Assembly: GCA_949288725.1 (NCBI GenBank)
Contig: CASELF010000078.1
Location: forward strand, 1-41,126
DNA from: an uncultured bacterium
GTDB taxonomy: Bacteria; Cyanobacteriota; Vampirovibrionia; Gastranaerophilales; Gastranaerophilaceae
Direction: 5' to 3'
Length of the DNA: 41,126 nt
Of this stretch, positions 26,270 to 34,776 are shown in pieces. A program made the position numbers and the translations under genes. Position 1 is the stretch's first letter, and each line of letters starts with the position of its first letter. Under the pieces are notes generated by a model, which made no database searches, had not been told where the DNA came from, and worked only from the letters and a program-made list of their open reading frames with translations.

Positions 26270-27727
26270 ATGGAATATATTGAGAATAGAGAACTTGAAG
26301 AAAAAGAAGTGAAGGGTATATTTACCGATATGATAAAGTATGCCCCTTCAAAATTGTGTGGTATGTTAGGGAATATGGTTACTGTTCCTATATATACGGG
26401 TTTGTTTTCTCAAGAACAGTACGGGCTATATACTATTTCAATCGCAATGTTGTCTTTTTTGTGTATAATCTTTTCCGATTGGGTTGGAATGTCAGGTTTA
26501 AGATTTTTTAGACACCACCAATTAATGGATGATCTTCCTAAATATGTCACAACTTTGGTTACTATTTTAACGATAAATATGTTGCTAATGTTTGGGTTAG
26601 GACTGTTATTTAAAGATAGTTTATATACTCTTTTCCATGTTCCTTTTAAATATTTTCTTGCAGTTTTATTTCTTATAATTCCGGTTGCAATCAGGGCTTT
26701 GCTTTCCCAAATTTTAAGGGCTCAGTTAAAGCCAGTTTCATATACAATAACAACTATTTTAAATCAATTTGCAACAATTTTATTGGCTATATATCTTGCT
26801 AAAGAATTTCATTTAGGTGCGGCTTCTATTCTTTTAAGTATGGGTATTTCTATTACTTTAATTGATATACTTCTATTGTATCAAAGTGAAATTTTGAAAG
26901 TGTTTAAATTTCAAAAAATTGAGTGGAGTTCTATTTTACCTATTGTGAAATATGGAGTTCCTATTGCCGCTACATCTTTAAGTGCATGGATTATTACGCA
27001 AAGTAATAAGTTTATTATGAACAGTATAAGCGGATTTTCAAAGGCGGCTTTAGTTGGTGCTGGTTATGGACTTACAATGTCTATATTATTGACTTTGTTT
27101 GCTATGATTACGGTTGCAGCTATTCCTCGAATTATAAATATGTATGAGGCAAAAGTTGATGTTCGTCCGATTATTTCAAGGTTTTTAGGGTATTATTTAT
27201 TGGTTTCATTACCTGTTATTATCGTAATTTCAATTTATAATGTGGATTACACTCATTTGTTTATTTCTAATCCTAATATGTATGAAGCGAGTGTATTAGT
27301 TCCGTATTTTTCATTTGGTGTATTTTTCATTGCATTAGCAGATTACACAACTTTGCAATATCACCTTGCAAACAAAACTCATATCGGGCTTATTATAAAA
27401 CTTATATCAGGTATTGTAGGTATTGTTTTGAATATTGTTTTAATTCCGAAAATGGGTTTGGTTGGTGTTGGTTTGGCGACACTTTTGACAAACTTTTTGT
27501 ATTGGCTTTTAAGTATAATTATTGTTGTTAAAGGTTTAAGCGTAAGAATTCCGAAACGTATGATTTTAAGGCTGATTACAACATTTGTTCCAACAGGAAT
27601 TTTAGTATTTTTGTTGAAGTATTTTAATATACCTATTCCTGGGGTTATCCAAATTCTTATGATATTAGCATTTTTCTATGGCTTCTATTATCTATGCGTA
27701 AGACGTTGGATTAATTATCAAGAATAA
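26270..27727 (+). CDS. Polysaccharide flippase, Wzx/MATE-like (MOP superfamily)
   Basis: A 485-residue integral membrane protein with about 12-14 predicted helices, as in Wzx O-unit or lipid-linked oligosaccharide flippases. The start is the ATG at 26270 (MEYIENRELEEKEVKG), with AAAAGGAGAA just ahead; a longer reading into the end of rimO is not supported. The first helix region YAPSKLCGMLGNMVTVPIYT and the next, GLFSQEQYGLYTISIAMLSF, are typical of the superfamily. It probably exports a lipid-linked glycan to the outer leaflet. No glycosyltransferase genes are nearby. Peptidoglycan-precursor (MurJ-like) activity is not excluded but is less likely. Confidence 0.85.
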   Translation: MEYIENRELEEKEVKGIFTDMIKYAPSKLCGMLGNMVTVPIYTGLFSQEQYGLYTISIAMLSFLCIIFSDWVGMSGLRFFRHHQLMDDLPKYVTTLVTILTINMLLMFGLGLLFKDSLYTLFHVPFKYFLAVLFLIIPVAIRALLSQILRAQLKPVSYTITTILNQFATILLAIYLAKEFHLGAASILLSMGISITLIDILLLYQSEILKVFKFQKIEWSSILPIVKYGVPIAATSLSAWIITQSNKFIMNSISGFSKAALVGAGYGLTMSILLTLFAMITVAAIPRIINMYEAKVDVRPIISRFLGYYLLVSLPVIIVISIYNVDYTHLFISNPNMYEASVLVPYFSFGVFFIALADYTTLQYHLANKTHIGLIIKLISGIVGIVLNIVLIPKMGLVGVGLATLLTNFLYWLLSIIIVVKGLSVRIPKRMILRLITTFVPTGILVFLLKYFNIPIPGVIQILMILAFFYGFYYLCVRRWINYQE

Positions 27728-27802
27728 ATATTAATATATTGTAATATTACTAGCAAAAAAAAATATTTACGGGTGTTAAATATTTAATAAAATAAGGGAT
27801 AA

Positions 27803-27853
27803 GCATGTCTTAATGAAATGTAATAATACCTTACATTTTGGCATGTTCTTAAT
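27803..27853 (+). promoter_or_regulatory. Direct repeats flanking a hairpin upstream of the adhesin
   Basis: GCATGTCTTAAT (27803-27814) and GCATGTTCTTAAT (27841-27853) are near-identical direct repeats 38 bases apart. Between them lies an inverted repeat, AAATGTAA (27816-27823) and TTACATTT (27831-27838). The arrangement sits in the 173-base leader of the adhesin gene and looks like a pair of operator sites, but no regulator is identified. Confidence 0.4.
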
Positions 27854-27915
27854 ACAATATATATGTTGATTAGCGATATGTGTAATTTTTATTTCTAGAA
27901 ATGAAAGGATTTTAT

Positions 27916-30900
27916 ATGACCACCCGCAATAAAAGACCTAAAAGATTAGTAACTGCAGTTTTAACATCATTATTTATCACTAACCAAAGTATGCTATTAT
28001 CTGTACTTGCAACTGATATTACAAATGTGCAAGGTGTTAATGGGGTTTATAACATCAATCCTACAGCCATTATAAAAGATAATGGGCAATATACTGATAT
28101 TGGTTATAGAAAATATCAAGATTTTACACTTGATAAAGGTGATATTGCAAATTTAATATTCAAATATGGAGATAAGGATATTAACACTTTTGTAAACCTT
28201 GTAGAAAATCAAATTAATGTAAATGGTTTGATTAATACAATGCGTGATGGTAATTTTTATGATGGAAAAGCAGTTTTTGTATCTCCAAAAGGTATGGTTG
28301 TAGGTGCATCAGGTGTTTTGAATGTTGGCTCATTGAGCGTATATACTCCAAAATCATCTGATTACGAGGATTATGTTGCAAATCCTAGAAAAGATTTATC
28401 TGGTTTAGCTAATTCAAATGGTGGTCAAGTAATTAGTATAAACGGTAAAGTTATGGCTGCAAATGATGTAGAATTGCGTGGTGGCAAAATATCTGTTGCA
28501 AAAGATGCCGGAATAATTGCCGGTATAAATGAAGATAAATTAGCAGCCTTAACTTCTCATGCGCAAGCAGAAACCTTATTCAATCAATTAGTTAATACTG
28601 ACAATACTTCATACAAAAGTAGTAATGGTAATATTACAATTGTTTCAAGACAAGCAGATTCTCCTGCAGGTGTTGATATACAAGGTAAAATGATTAACCA
28701 CGGCAGAGGTGATATTACTATTGACAATAATGGAGTTGATGGTGTTAATATTTCCGGAAGTTCATATAACACTTATGGTGATACCAATATTACTAATACA
28801 GGTTCAAAAGGTGTAAATATCAAAGGACTTGTGACAACTGGTAATAATGCTAATATTGATAGCAAATCAAGTGATGTTACTATTGGTGACACTTCTTTTA
28901 ATGACAATTACGTTACTGCCGGAAATGATATAAATATAGATGTTCAAAATGGTAGTATTTTAAACTATGGAGTAGAAAAAACATTACTCAAGGCAAATGG
29001 CGATTTAGCTATGAATGTTGAAAACGGTACAATAGGACTTCCGGTTCAACAAGATGCTTGCTCTGGTCGTGGTTGTACAGGTATTGGGCCTAAGGAAGAT
29101 GGTAGCAGAGATTTTACAAAATCTATAAATGCTAATATTGAAGGTAAGGTTAGTGCTCAGACTTCAGGTTCAGAATCAGGTGAAAAAGTTATTAATTATG
29201 CTTCTATTGGTAACGATATGAAGATTGACAAGATTAAGGCAGACGGAAGAGTTATCTTGACTGTTGATGATGATTTCGGCAATTCAAATAAAGGTTCTCG
29301 TTATGATATGCTTAATGCTGCTTCTGATTCTCTAGTTGCTAATGTTGAAGGTTGGGGATTATCATTGATTTCTAATGGTAATGTCGGTTCAAAGGATAAT
29401 AAATTAACTTTCAATCAGACAAAAGGCAATACTTATGGAATGGATGCTTTAGCAAATGATAGTATTTATATTAAAGCACTTGCAGATGATAAAAACCAAG
29501 TAAATAAAGTTTGTACAATGATTGCAAGAGAAGGTGATTTGGACGCTGAATTCGGTGGTAATACTACTATCAATAATGTTACAGCTGAAGGTGATTTGAA
29601 AATTGTTACCAGAGGAACTGATCTTAAAATTAATCATTTAGGTCATATTGTTGATAGTTCAGTTACCCCAAGCGATTATTTCGGCACAAGAACTTATGGT
29701 CAAAAAGACGGCGGCTATATGGGACCTGACTATCGTGATGAAGTGTTGCCAAATAATGTTGTATTAAAAGCGTTGGATATAAATAAATCATTAAGACCTA
29801 TTGGTATAAATCTTGACGGATATTATGCTTATGCTGATTCTTCCGTAAGAGTTTCTGATGCAGTTATTGATAATGGAACAGTTGATATTACTGCGGATAG
29901 AATTTTTGCAAATGGTATTGCCGTTGATTTCGGTCGTAACGGATATACAAAAGTCGCTGATAGTTCTACAAGTAAAATGATTGGAACTACTGAAATTCCA
30001 ACAGGTCATGCTGTAAGACCGGATGATGTAGAAGAAGTTGGCAGAAGTAAATACGATAGAAATTATTATTATCATCAAGGTGATGGTGATGGAGTTTTTG
30101 ATGGTGAACAATCTGATGTTGATGATGATGATAATGTAGTTGATGCAACACCTTTAGAGATCGAAGATGAAGATCCAAATTTTGGTGATACTGATACGGA
30201 TACAGATACCGATATAGATACTGATACTGACTTGGATACTGATACTGATACAGATACAGATATAGATACTGATCTTGACACTGATACTGATACAGACACT
30301 GACACAGATACAGATACTGATACTGATATAGACACAGATACTGATACAGATACTGACACAGATACAGATACTGATACAGATACAGACACTGATACAGATA
30401 CTGACACTGACACTGATACAGATACTGACACAGATACTGATACAGATACTGATACAGATACAGACACTGATACTGATACAGATACAGACACAGATACAGA
30501 TACTGATACAGATACAGATACTGACACAGATACTGACACAGATACAGATACAGATACAGACACAGATACAGATACTGACACAGATACTGACACAGATACA
30601 GATACAGATACAGATACAGACACAGATACAGATACTGACACAGATACAGACACAGATACTGACACAGATACAGATACAGACACAGATACAGATACAGATA
30701 CAGACACAGATACTGATACAGATACTGATACAGATACTGATACAGATACTGACACTGATACAGATACTGATACAGACACTGATACAGACACTGATATCGA
30801 TATTGATACGGATACTGATACAGATATTGATGTCGATACTGATACTGATATTGACGTTGATACAGATATTGATACAGATACCGATACTGATGTTGATACC

Positions 30901-31875
30901 GATACTGATTTAGACATCGATACAGATACTGATACTGATACAGATGATGATATTCCTGGCAAGGAACCTGATTTTGGAGATACCGATACAGATGTCGATA
31001 CAGATGTTGATACAGATACCGATATTGATGTTGATACTGATATTGATACGGATACAGATATCGATACAGATTTAGATGCTGATACCGATACTGATATTGA
31101 TACTGATTTAGATGTTGATACCGATACTGATACAGATGACGATATTCCTGGCAAGGAGCCTGATTTAGGTGATACTGATACAGATACAGATGTAGATACA
31201 GATACTGACATTGATGTCGATACAGATATTGACACAGATACAGATATTGATGTTGACACAGATAATGATTCTGATAGTGATGCCGATAGCGATATCGACA
31301 CAGATATTGATATTGACACAGATACAGATTTAGATACTGACACCGATATAGATACAGATACTGATGTCGATACGGATAATGACAATGATACTGATAATGA
31401 TACAGATATTGATATCGATACAGATTTGGATACTGACACTGATACTGATGATGATATGCCGGATCCTCCAACCGAAAACTTCGACAGAGTTGATGGTAGT
31501 TCATTATATATCCAAAGAAAAATTGACATGTCAGGATTATCAGCAGTTGATAAACGTCAATATATGAGATATCGAGTTTTTGACAATGCAAATCCTGTTA
31601 CTATGGAAACTGGTAATGGAGTTGAAGGTCTTTTAGATATTTCAAGAGGTGGAATTTCTATCATAAGATCAAAAGATATAAAAGTCGGAGATGTAATTCC
31701 GGTTCACATTGGATACGGCGATATTGATATTAAAGCGGATGTTGAAATTGTATCAACAAATTCAAAACGAGCAGGGGCAAAATTTGTTGATTTAGATGAA
31801 TCAACTGCAAATAAAATTCTGTTTTTAAATATGCTGCTTGATGATGCAAGTAAATTTTCCGCATATTCTAAATAA
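27916..31875 (+). CDS. Giant haemagglutinin-type adhesin with (Asp-Thr)n tract and C-terminal PilZ domain
   Basis: I start at 27916 (MTTRNKRPKRLVTAVLTSLF) because AAAGGA lies six bases before it, giving 1319 residues. A basic, then hydrophobic leader (to about residue 32) looks like an export signal. Residues about 33-160 resemble the TPS/filamentous haemagglutinin N-terminal domain (VNGVYNINPTAII, FVNLVENQINVNGLINT, GKAVFVSPKGMVVGASGVLN). Asn/Gly-rich beta-helix-like repeats follow to about 755. Residues 758-1180 are an Asp-Thr tract with two spacers (DDIPGKEPD). The C-terminal 120 residues match PilZ: R1214-x3-R1218 and D1241-I-S1243-R-G-G1246, the two c-di-GMP-binding motifs. It is probably a surface or secreted adhesin; how a PilZ domain serves it is unclear. 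Confidence 0.88.
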   Translation: MTTRNKRPKRLVTAVLTSLFITNQSMLLSVLATDITNVQGVNGVYNINPTAIIKDNGQYTDIGYRKYQDFTLDKGDIANLIFKYGDKDINTFVNLVENQINVNGLINTMRDGNFYDGKAVFVSPKGMVVGASGVLNVGSLSVYTPKSSDYEDYVANPRKDLSGLANSNGGQVISINGKVMAANDVELRGGKISVAKDAGIIAGINEDKLAALTSHAQAETLFNQLVNTDNTSYKSSNGNITIVSRQADSPAGVDIQGKMINHGRGDITIDNNGVDGVNISGSSYNTYGDTNITNTGSKGVNIKGLVTTGNNANIDSKSSDVTIGDTSFNDNYVTAGNDINIDVQNGSILNYGVEKTLLKANGDLAMNVENGTIGLPVQQDACSGRGCTGIGPKEDGSRDFTKSINANIEGKVSAQTSGSESGEKVINYASIGNDMKIDKIKADGRVILTVDDDFGNSNKGSRYDMLNAASDSLVANVEGWGLSLISNGNVGSKDNKLTFNQTKGNTYGMDALANDSIYIKALADDKNQVNKVCTMIAREGDLDAEFGGNTTINNVTAEGDLKIVTRGTDLKINHLGHIVDSSVTPSDYFGTRTYGQKDGGYMGPDYRDEVLPNNVVLKALDINKSLRPIGINLDGYYAYADSSVRVSDAVIDNGTVDITADRIFANGIAVDFGRNGYTKVADSSTSKMIGTTEIPTGHAVRPDDVEEVGRSKYDRNYYYHQGDGDGVFDGEQSDVDDDDNVVDATPLEIEDEDPNFGDTDTDTDTDIDTDTDLDTDTDTDTDIDTDLDTDTDTDTDTDTDTDTDIDTDTDTDTDTDTDTDTDTDTDTDTDTDTDTDTDTDTDTDTDTDTDTDTDTDTDTDTDTDTDTDTDTDTDTDTDTDTDTDTDTDTDTDTDTDTDTDTDTDTDTDTDTDTDTDTDTDTDTDTDTDTDTDTDTDTDTDTDTDTDTDTDTDTDTDTDTDIDIDTDTDTDIDVDTDTDIDVDTDIDTDTDTDVDTDTDLDIDTDTDTDTDDDIPGKEPDFGDTDTDVDTDVDTDTDIDVDTDIDTDTDIDTDLDADTDTDIDTDLDVDTDTDTDDDIPGKEPDLGDTDTDTDVDTDTDIDVDTDIDTDTDIDVDTDNDSDSDADSDIDTDIDIDTDTDLDTDTDIDTDTDVDTDNDNDTDNDTDIDIDTDLDTDTDTDDDMPDPPTENFDRVDGSSLYIQRKIDMSGLSAVDKRQYMRYRVFDNANPVTMETGNGVEGLLDISRGGISIIRSKDIKVGDVIPVHIGYGDIDIKADVEIVSTNSKRAGAKFVDLDESTANKILFLNMLLDDASKFSAYSK
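30187..31455 (+). repeat. Hexanucleotide repeat coding Asp-Thr tract (423 residues)
   Basis: The tract is built of six-base units of the type GAY-ACN, mostly GATACA, GATACT, GACACA and GACACT. Block 1 (30187-30948) is almost pure Asp-Thr. Blocks 2 (30979-31140) and 3 (31171-31455) are more diverged, with Ile, Val, Leu, Asn and Ser replacing Thr. The blocks are separated by spacers reading DDDIPGKEPDFGD (30943-30981) and a near-copy (31135-31173). Because the unit is a multiple of three, slippage changes length without shifting frame. Confidence 0.95.
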
Positions 31876-31890
31876 GGGAATTTAATAAAT

Positions 31891-31927
31891 AAAAAGACAT
31901 CAATCTTTATTGATTGGTGTCTTTTTT
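31891..31927. terminator. Terminator after the adhesin gene
   Basis: Arms 31892-31905 and 31912-31925 form a 14-pair stem with one T-G pair and a six-base loop, followed by a T run on the plus strand. It also sits beyond the stop of the convergent gene ending at 31957. Confidence 0.85.
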
Positions 31928-31956
31928 TATGAATATTTTAGAAAAAAGAAGTGAGT

Positions 31957-32712
31957 TTAAAATTCTTTAACGCAAGTTTTTGGGATCCATAAGTCATCAC
32001 AAATAATAATTTTAATTTCTTCCCCTTGTTTTGCGTGATATTTCAGCCCAGGTGTAACAAACCCAGTAACAAGTCCGATAAAGCAGCCTATAGCAACGCC
32101 TGTGCCAGCCCCTATTGCGATTTTGTGTGGTTTTGGAATAAATGCCAATCCAACACCTGCACCTGTTCCAATAGCCCCCAAACCAACCGTAGATGCCGCA
32201 AGTTTTCCTGCTGTCATCCATCCGTTTTCAACCAGTGAAAAATCTTTGCTAAAAGGTTTTGCTTTAATAGCAACTTCTGTGCCGTCAGGGAGTGCTAGTG
32301 TGTCCAGATTTATATATACGCGTGCATTTTTGTTAAATTTCTTTTGCGGATAAATACCTCTTATGTAACCACAAATTTTTGACCCCATAGGGATTATTAT
32401 ATTCCCGCATTGAGTGACAATATCTTTCGGAACGTAAAAATAAATTTTGTCACCTTCTTTTGCACATTCAGATAAAAATTTACATTCAAAAGCAACTTTA
32501 ATGACATTACCCTTGCAAATAATATAATAGTTTTCCGTAGTAGCAACAGTTGATGCTGGGGCTTTAGAAATTGGATTTGCAATTTCTTCTGTAGATAAAA
32601 CATGCTCATTGTCAAAGTTACAAGTGTAATTTTCAATATCTTGAGCCATGACATATACAGGCATGCAAAACGCCAGATATAGTGAAAATATAATAACCAA
32701 TAGTTTTTCCAT
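31957..32712 (-). CDS. Secreted protein with VirB10/TrbI-like strand pattern and Gly-rich segment
   Basis: The 251-residue protein has an export signal (LLVIIFSLYLAFCMPVYVMA, cleaved near residue 23). A beta-rich middle part (about 75-160) reads IYFYVPKDIV, NIIIPMGSKICGYIRGI, ARVYINLDTLALPDGTEVAIKAKPF. This recalls the barrel of TrbI/VirB10, where a 'GT-I-G' strand and a 'dG' strand recur. A Gly/Ala-rich hydrophobic segment (GLGAIGTGAGVGLAFIP, IAIGAGTGVAIGCFIGLVTG) with a glycine-zipper pattern follows and probably inserts in a membrane. Four to five Cys lie in the exported part. No other type IV secretion genes are nearby. The fold assignment is tentative. Confidence 0.7.
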   Translation of the reverse strand: MEKLLVIIFSLYLAFCMPVYVMAQDIENYTCNFDNEHVLSTEEIANPISKAPASTVATTENYYIICKGNVIKVAFECKFLSECAKEGDKIYFYVPKDIVTQCGNIIIPMGSKICGYIRGIYPQKKFNKNARVYINLDTLALPDGTEVAIKAKPFSKDFSLVENGWMTAGKLAASTVGLGAIGTGAGVGLAFIPKPHKIAIGAGTGVAIGCFIGLVTGFVTPGLKYHAKQGEEIKIIICDDLWIPKTCVKEF

Positions 32713-32796
32713 ACATTCACTATAAAATAAATATCAAAAGAATATATTAACCAAATGCTTAATCTAATCGACTAATCATATTAATTTAACACAAAT

Positions 32797-32830
32797 GCAA
32801 AAAGACTTGCAAAACCTGCAAGTCTTTTTA
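32797..32830 (-). terminator. Terminator after rpmE
   Basis: Arms 32799-32811 and 32817-32829 give a 13-pair stem (core GACTTGCA/TGCAAGTC) with a five-base loop and flanking A and T runs, 22 bases beyond the rpmE stop. Confidence 0.85.
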
Positions 32831-32851
32831 TTTATTGGTAAAAGTGTAAAA

Positions 32852-33055
32852 TTAATTTTTCTTACCGTATCTTTTGTTGAATCTTTCAACTCTACCTTCA
32901 GAGTCAAGAATTTTTTGTTGACCGGTATAGAAAGGGTGGCAATTGTTACAAATTTCAACAGTCAAACCATCAACAACAGAACCTGTTTCAATTTCATTAC
33001 CACAAACACATTTTATAGTGGTTTTCTTATAATCTGGATGAATACCTTTTTTCAT
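32852..33055 (-). CDS. rpmE: Large ribosomal subunit protein bL31 (zinc form)
   Basis: bL31 bridges the 50S central protuberance and the 30S head. The 67-residue protein starts [19 protein letters not shown] and contains [21 protein letters not shown], the family signature. It is the zinc-binding (C+) form: C16, C18, C36 and C39 are all present. The other, zinc-free form is not in this window. AGAGGT precedes the start. The gene is monocistronic, ended by the hairpin at 32797-32830. Confidence 0.97.
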   Translation of the reverse strand: MKKGIHPDYKKTTIKCVCGNEIETGSVVDGLTVEICNNCHPFYTGQQKILDSEGRVERFNKRYGKKN

Positions 33056-33248
33056 ATCTACCTCTTTCCGTCAAGATTCCAAACTTGACTAATTATTTAC
33101 ATTCGACTATAAGAATTTTATAACAGTAAACATAGAAAATCAAGTATATGTTACAAGAAGTTGCATGCTCAGCCTAAATAACGAATAAAATAGAAAGAAT
33201 AGGCAAAAAGTCAGTAAAAACAAATAAAGAAAAGTTGAATAAAAATAC

Positions 33249-33277
33249 TTGACAGTGAAATGTTTTTTGCATATAAT
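33249..33277 (+). promoter_or_regulatory. Consensus promoter of the tRNA Thr-Thr-Tyr operon
   Basis: TTGACA (33249-33254) and TATAAT (33272-33277) match the sigma-70 consensus exactly, with the ideal 17-base spacing. It ends 16 bases before the first tRNA and is the strongest promoter in the window. Confidence 0.92.
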
Positions 33278-33293
33278 TTTTCCATACACACGC

Positions 33294-33366
33294 GCCGGTA
33301 TAGCTCAATTGGCAGAGCAACGGTTTTGTAAACCGTAGGTTGTAGGTTCGAGTCCCATTACCGGCT
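33294..33366 (+). tRNA. tRNA-Thr (anticodon TGT)
   Basis: A 73-base cloverleaf with acceptor GCCGGTA/TACCGGC, anticodon stem ACGGT/ACCGT around loop TTTGTAA, and T arm GGTTCGAGTCC. Anticodon TGT reads ACA (and by wobble other ACN). CCA is not encoded. It is the first gene after the consensus promoter. Confidence 0.96.
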
Positions 33367-33480
33367 TTTTTAATGAAAAAGTAACTCAAGCAAGTCTTTC
33401 AAAGAAGGAAGTACGGCAGACTTTATTAAAGAACACCCAATATACTTGCCGCTGAGCACTCTTTCATAACCTCAACTCAA

Positions 33481-33552
<72 letters not shown>

Positions 33553-33615
33553 TTTTTAAAAGTCCTGAAACGAACAAAAGGTTAGAGTTGGTGGTAATAT
33601 TTGAAAATTTAATAT

Positions 33616-33702
<87 letters not shown>

Positions 33703-33705
33703 TTT

Positions 33706-33735
33706 AAAAGAACTCCGTAAGGGGTTCTTTTTTTA
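33706..33735 (+). terminator. Terminator of the tRNA operon
   Basis: Stem AAAAGAACTCC (33705-33715) pairs with GGGGTTCTTTT (33720-33731) around a GTAA tetraloop and is followed by a T run. Confidence 0.88.
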
Positions 33736-33772
33736 TTGATTATCTAATTAAATTTACTAGTCTTACTCAGAT

Positions 33773-33856
33773 TGTCATGCTGAATTTATTTCAGCATCTA
33801 CTCAGTTAAGCCTAAAAGACCAGTTAGTAAGAATCTGAAACAAATTCACTGTGACG
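33773..33856. repeat. MITE-like 84-bp element with 27-base inverted ends
   Basis: The left end (33773-33799) and the right end (33830-33856) are imperfect inverted repeats sharing GTCA, TGAATTT, TTTCAG and TCT in register. Each end is itself partly palindromic (TGCTGAATTT with ATTTCAGCA). The 30-base centre is unrelated sequence and there is no open frame. This is the layout of a nonautonomous, palindrome-rich dispersed repeat. No second copy lies in the window. Confidence 0.55.
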
Positions 33857-34056
33857 CCAAGTTTTAAGGTTGACTCATTTAACGACTCCAACCAAGAATT
33901 GACATAGCATATATTTAATAGGTTTATTAGTAAGGAATTTATCCCTGTCCAAATCTTTTAAAATTTCTTCGGGAGTCTTTTTTTACGTTTTACATTTATA
34001 TGTGATAATATATATATGGAATAGTAAATTTTAATTGTGTATCTGAGGTGTATATT

Positions 34057-34458
34057 ATGAAAAAATATTTGTTTTTAACAATAATAACTTTATGTTGTAT
34101 AAATATTGCTTTTGCAAATGATACAGCTCAAGAACTTATGCCTGTTTTAAAGCAGTTGAATGTTGAACTTTTACAGTTTAGTTCAAAAATGTATTCTTGT
34201 ACTCCGCATAAGCAGCAATTAACATCATATAGCAGACCTGTTTTTTATGAAGTTGTTGGGGTTGAGGGTAATGCATGTCATGTAATTAAAGAAGGTCAGG
34301 ACTGTTATTATCCCAAAAATGTTATACAGAACTATGCATTGAAAAGAATTCAAGATTATAAAAGTAATATTGATAATATAAATAAAAAACAATCTTATGT
34401 TTCAACTTCAGCAAATGATGAATACTACAATCAAATAGATAATCAGTATTGTAAGTAA
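34057..34458 (+). CDS. Small secreted hypothetical protein
   Basis: The start is the ATG at 34057 (MKKYLFLTIITLCC), with GAGGTG six bases before it; a GTG at 34048 would lie within that site. The 133-residue product has a signal peptide (cleavage probably after NIAFA, near residue 19-20). The mature part of about 110 residues is helical with five Cys (for instance YSCTPHKQQ, EGNACHVIKEGQDCYYP) and may be stabilised by disulfides. VNYVI-type homology is not recognised. It is monocistronic, ended by the hairpin at 34528-34555. Confidence 0.7.
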   Translation: MKKYLFLTIITLCCINIAFANDTAQELMPVLKQLNVELLQFSSKMYSCTPHKQQLTSYSRPVFYEVVGVEGNACHVIKEGQDCYYPKNVIQNYALKRIQDYKSNIDNINKKQSYVSTSANDEYYNQIDNQYCK

Positions 34459-34527
34459 ATAATTTCAAGGATAAACGATTTTCACATTTCCTCAAACTGA
34501 CAGTTATGTAATTGTATAAGTTAAAAT

Positions 34528-34555
34528 AAAAAAGACCTTATTTTAGGTCTTTTTT
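34528..34555. terminator. Bidirectional terminator between the small secreted gene and tRNA-Leu
   Basis: Stem AAAAAAGACCT (34528-34538) pairs with AGGTCTTTTT (34545-34555) around a six-base loop. On the minus strand it begins two bases after the tRNA-Leu 3' end. Confidence 0.85.
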
Positions 34556-34556
34556 A

Positions 34557-34645
34557 TGGTGCCGATGGCCGGGGTCGAACCGGCACGAGGGTTGAACCTC
34601 ACAAGATTTTGAGTCTAGCACGTCTACCAATTCCATCACATCGGC
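34557..34645 (-). tRNA. tRNA-Leu (anticodon CAA)
   Basis: A class II tRNA of 89 bases including an encoded CCA (complement of 34557-34559). Acceptor GCCGATG/CATCGGC, D arm with TGGAATTGGTAGA, loop CTCAAAA giving anticodon CAA (reads UUG), long variable arm, T arm GGTTCGACCCC. The anticodon stem has one T-T mismatch at positions 28-42 (CTAGA against TCTTG), which is unusual but does not break the fold. Confidence 0.93.
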
Positions 34646-34666
34646 TTATTCAATTATCACTTATTT

Positions 34667-34694
34667 ATAATAGCAAATAAATATATTTTTTCAA
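34667..34694 (-). promoter_or_regulatory. Promoter for tRNA-Leu
   Basis: On the minus strand TTGAAA (34689-34694) is followed after 16 bases by TATTAT (34667-34672), preceded by TGC. The spacing and extended -10 match the tRNA-Arg promoter. Confidence 0.6.
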
Positions 34695-34776
34695 GAACTT
34701 TTTTTCTCTTGATAAGTATGTTTTATATAGCCGATAAACTAATTAAAATTTTTAAGGTATATGAAATAACTTAAGT

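Noticed and set aside
30187..31455. Tandem hexamer array considered as a CRISPR or origin iteron array
   Set aside because: There are no spacers of regular length, no leader and no cas or replication genes, and the array is in frame within a coding gene.
30075..31529. Long minus-strand open frame of alternating Ser-Val (and another reading of Tyr/Leu/Gln) antisense to the adhesin repeat
   Set aside because: It is the mechanical reverse complement of a GAYACN hexamer repeat, which contains no stop in these frames. There is no credible start, ribosome-binding site or domain.
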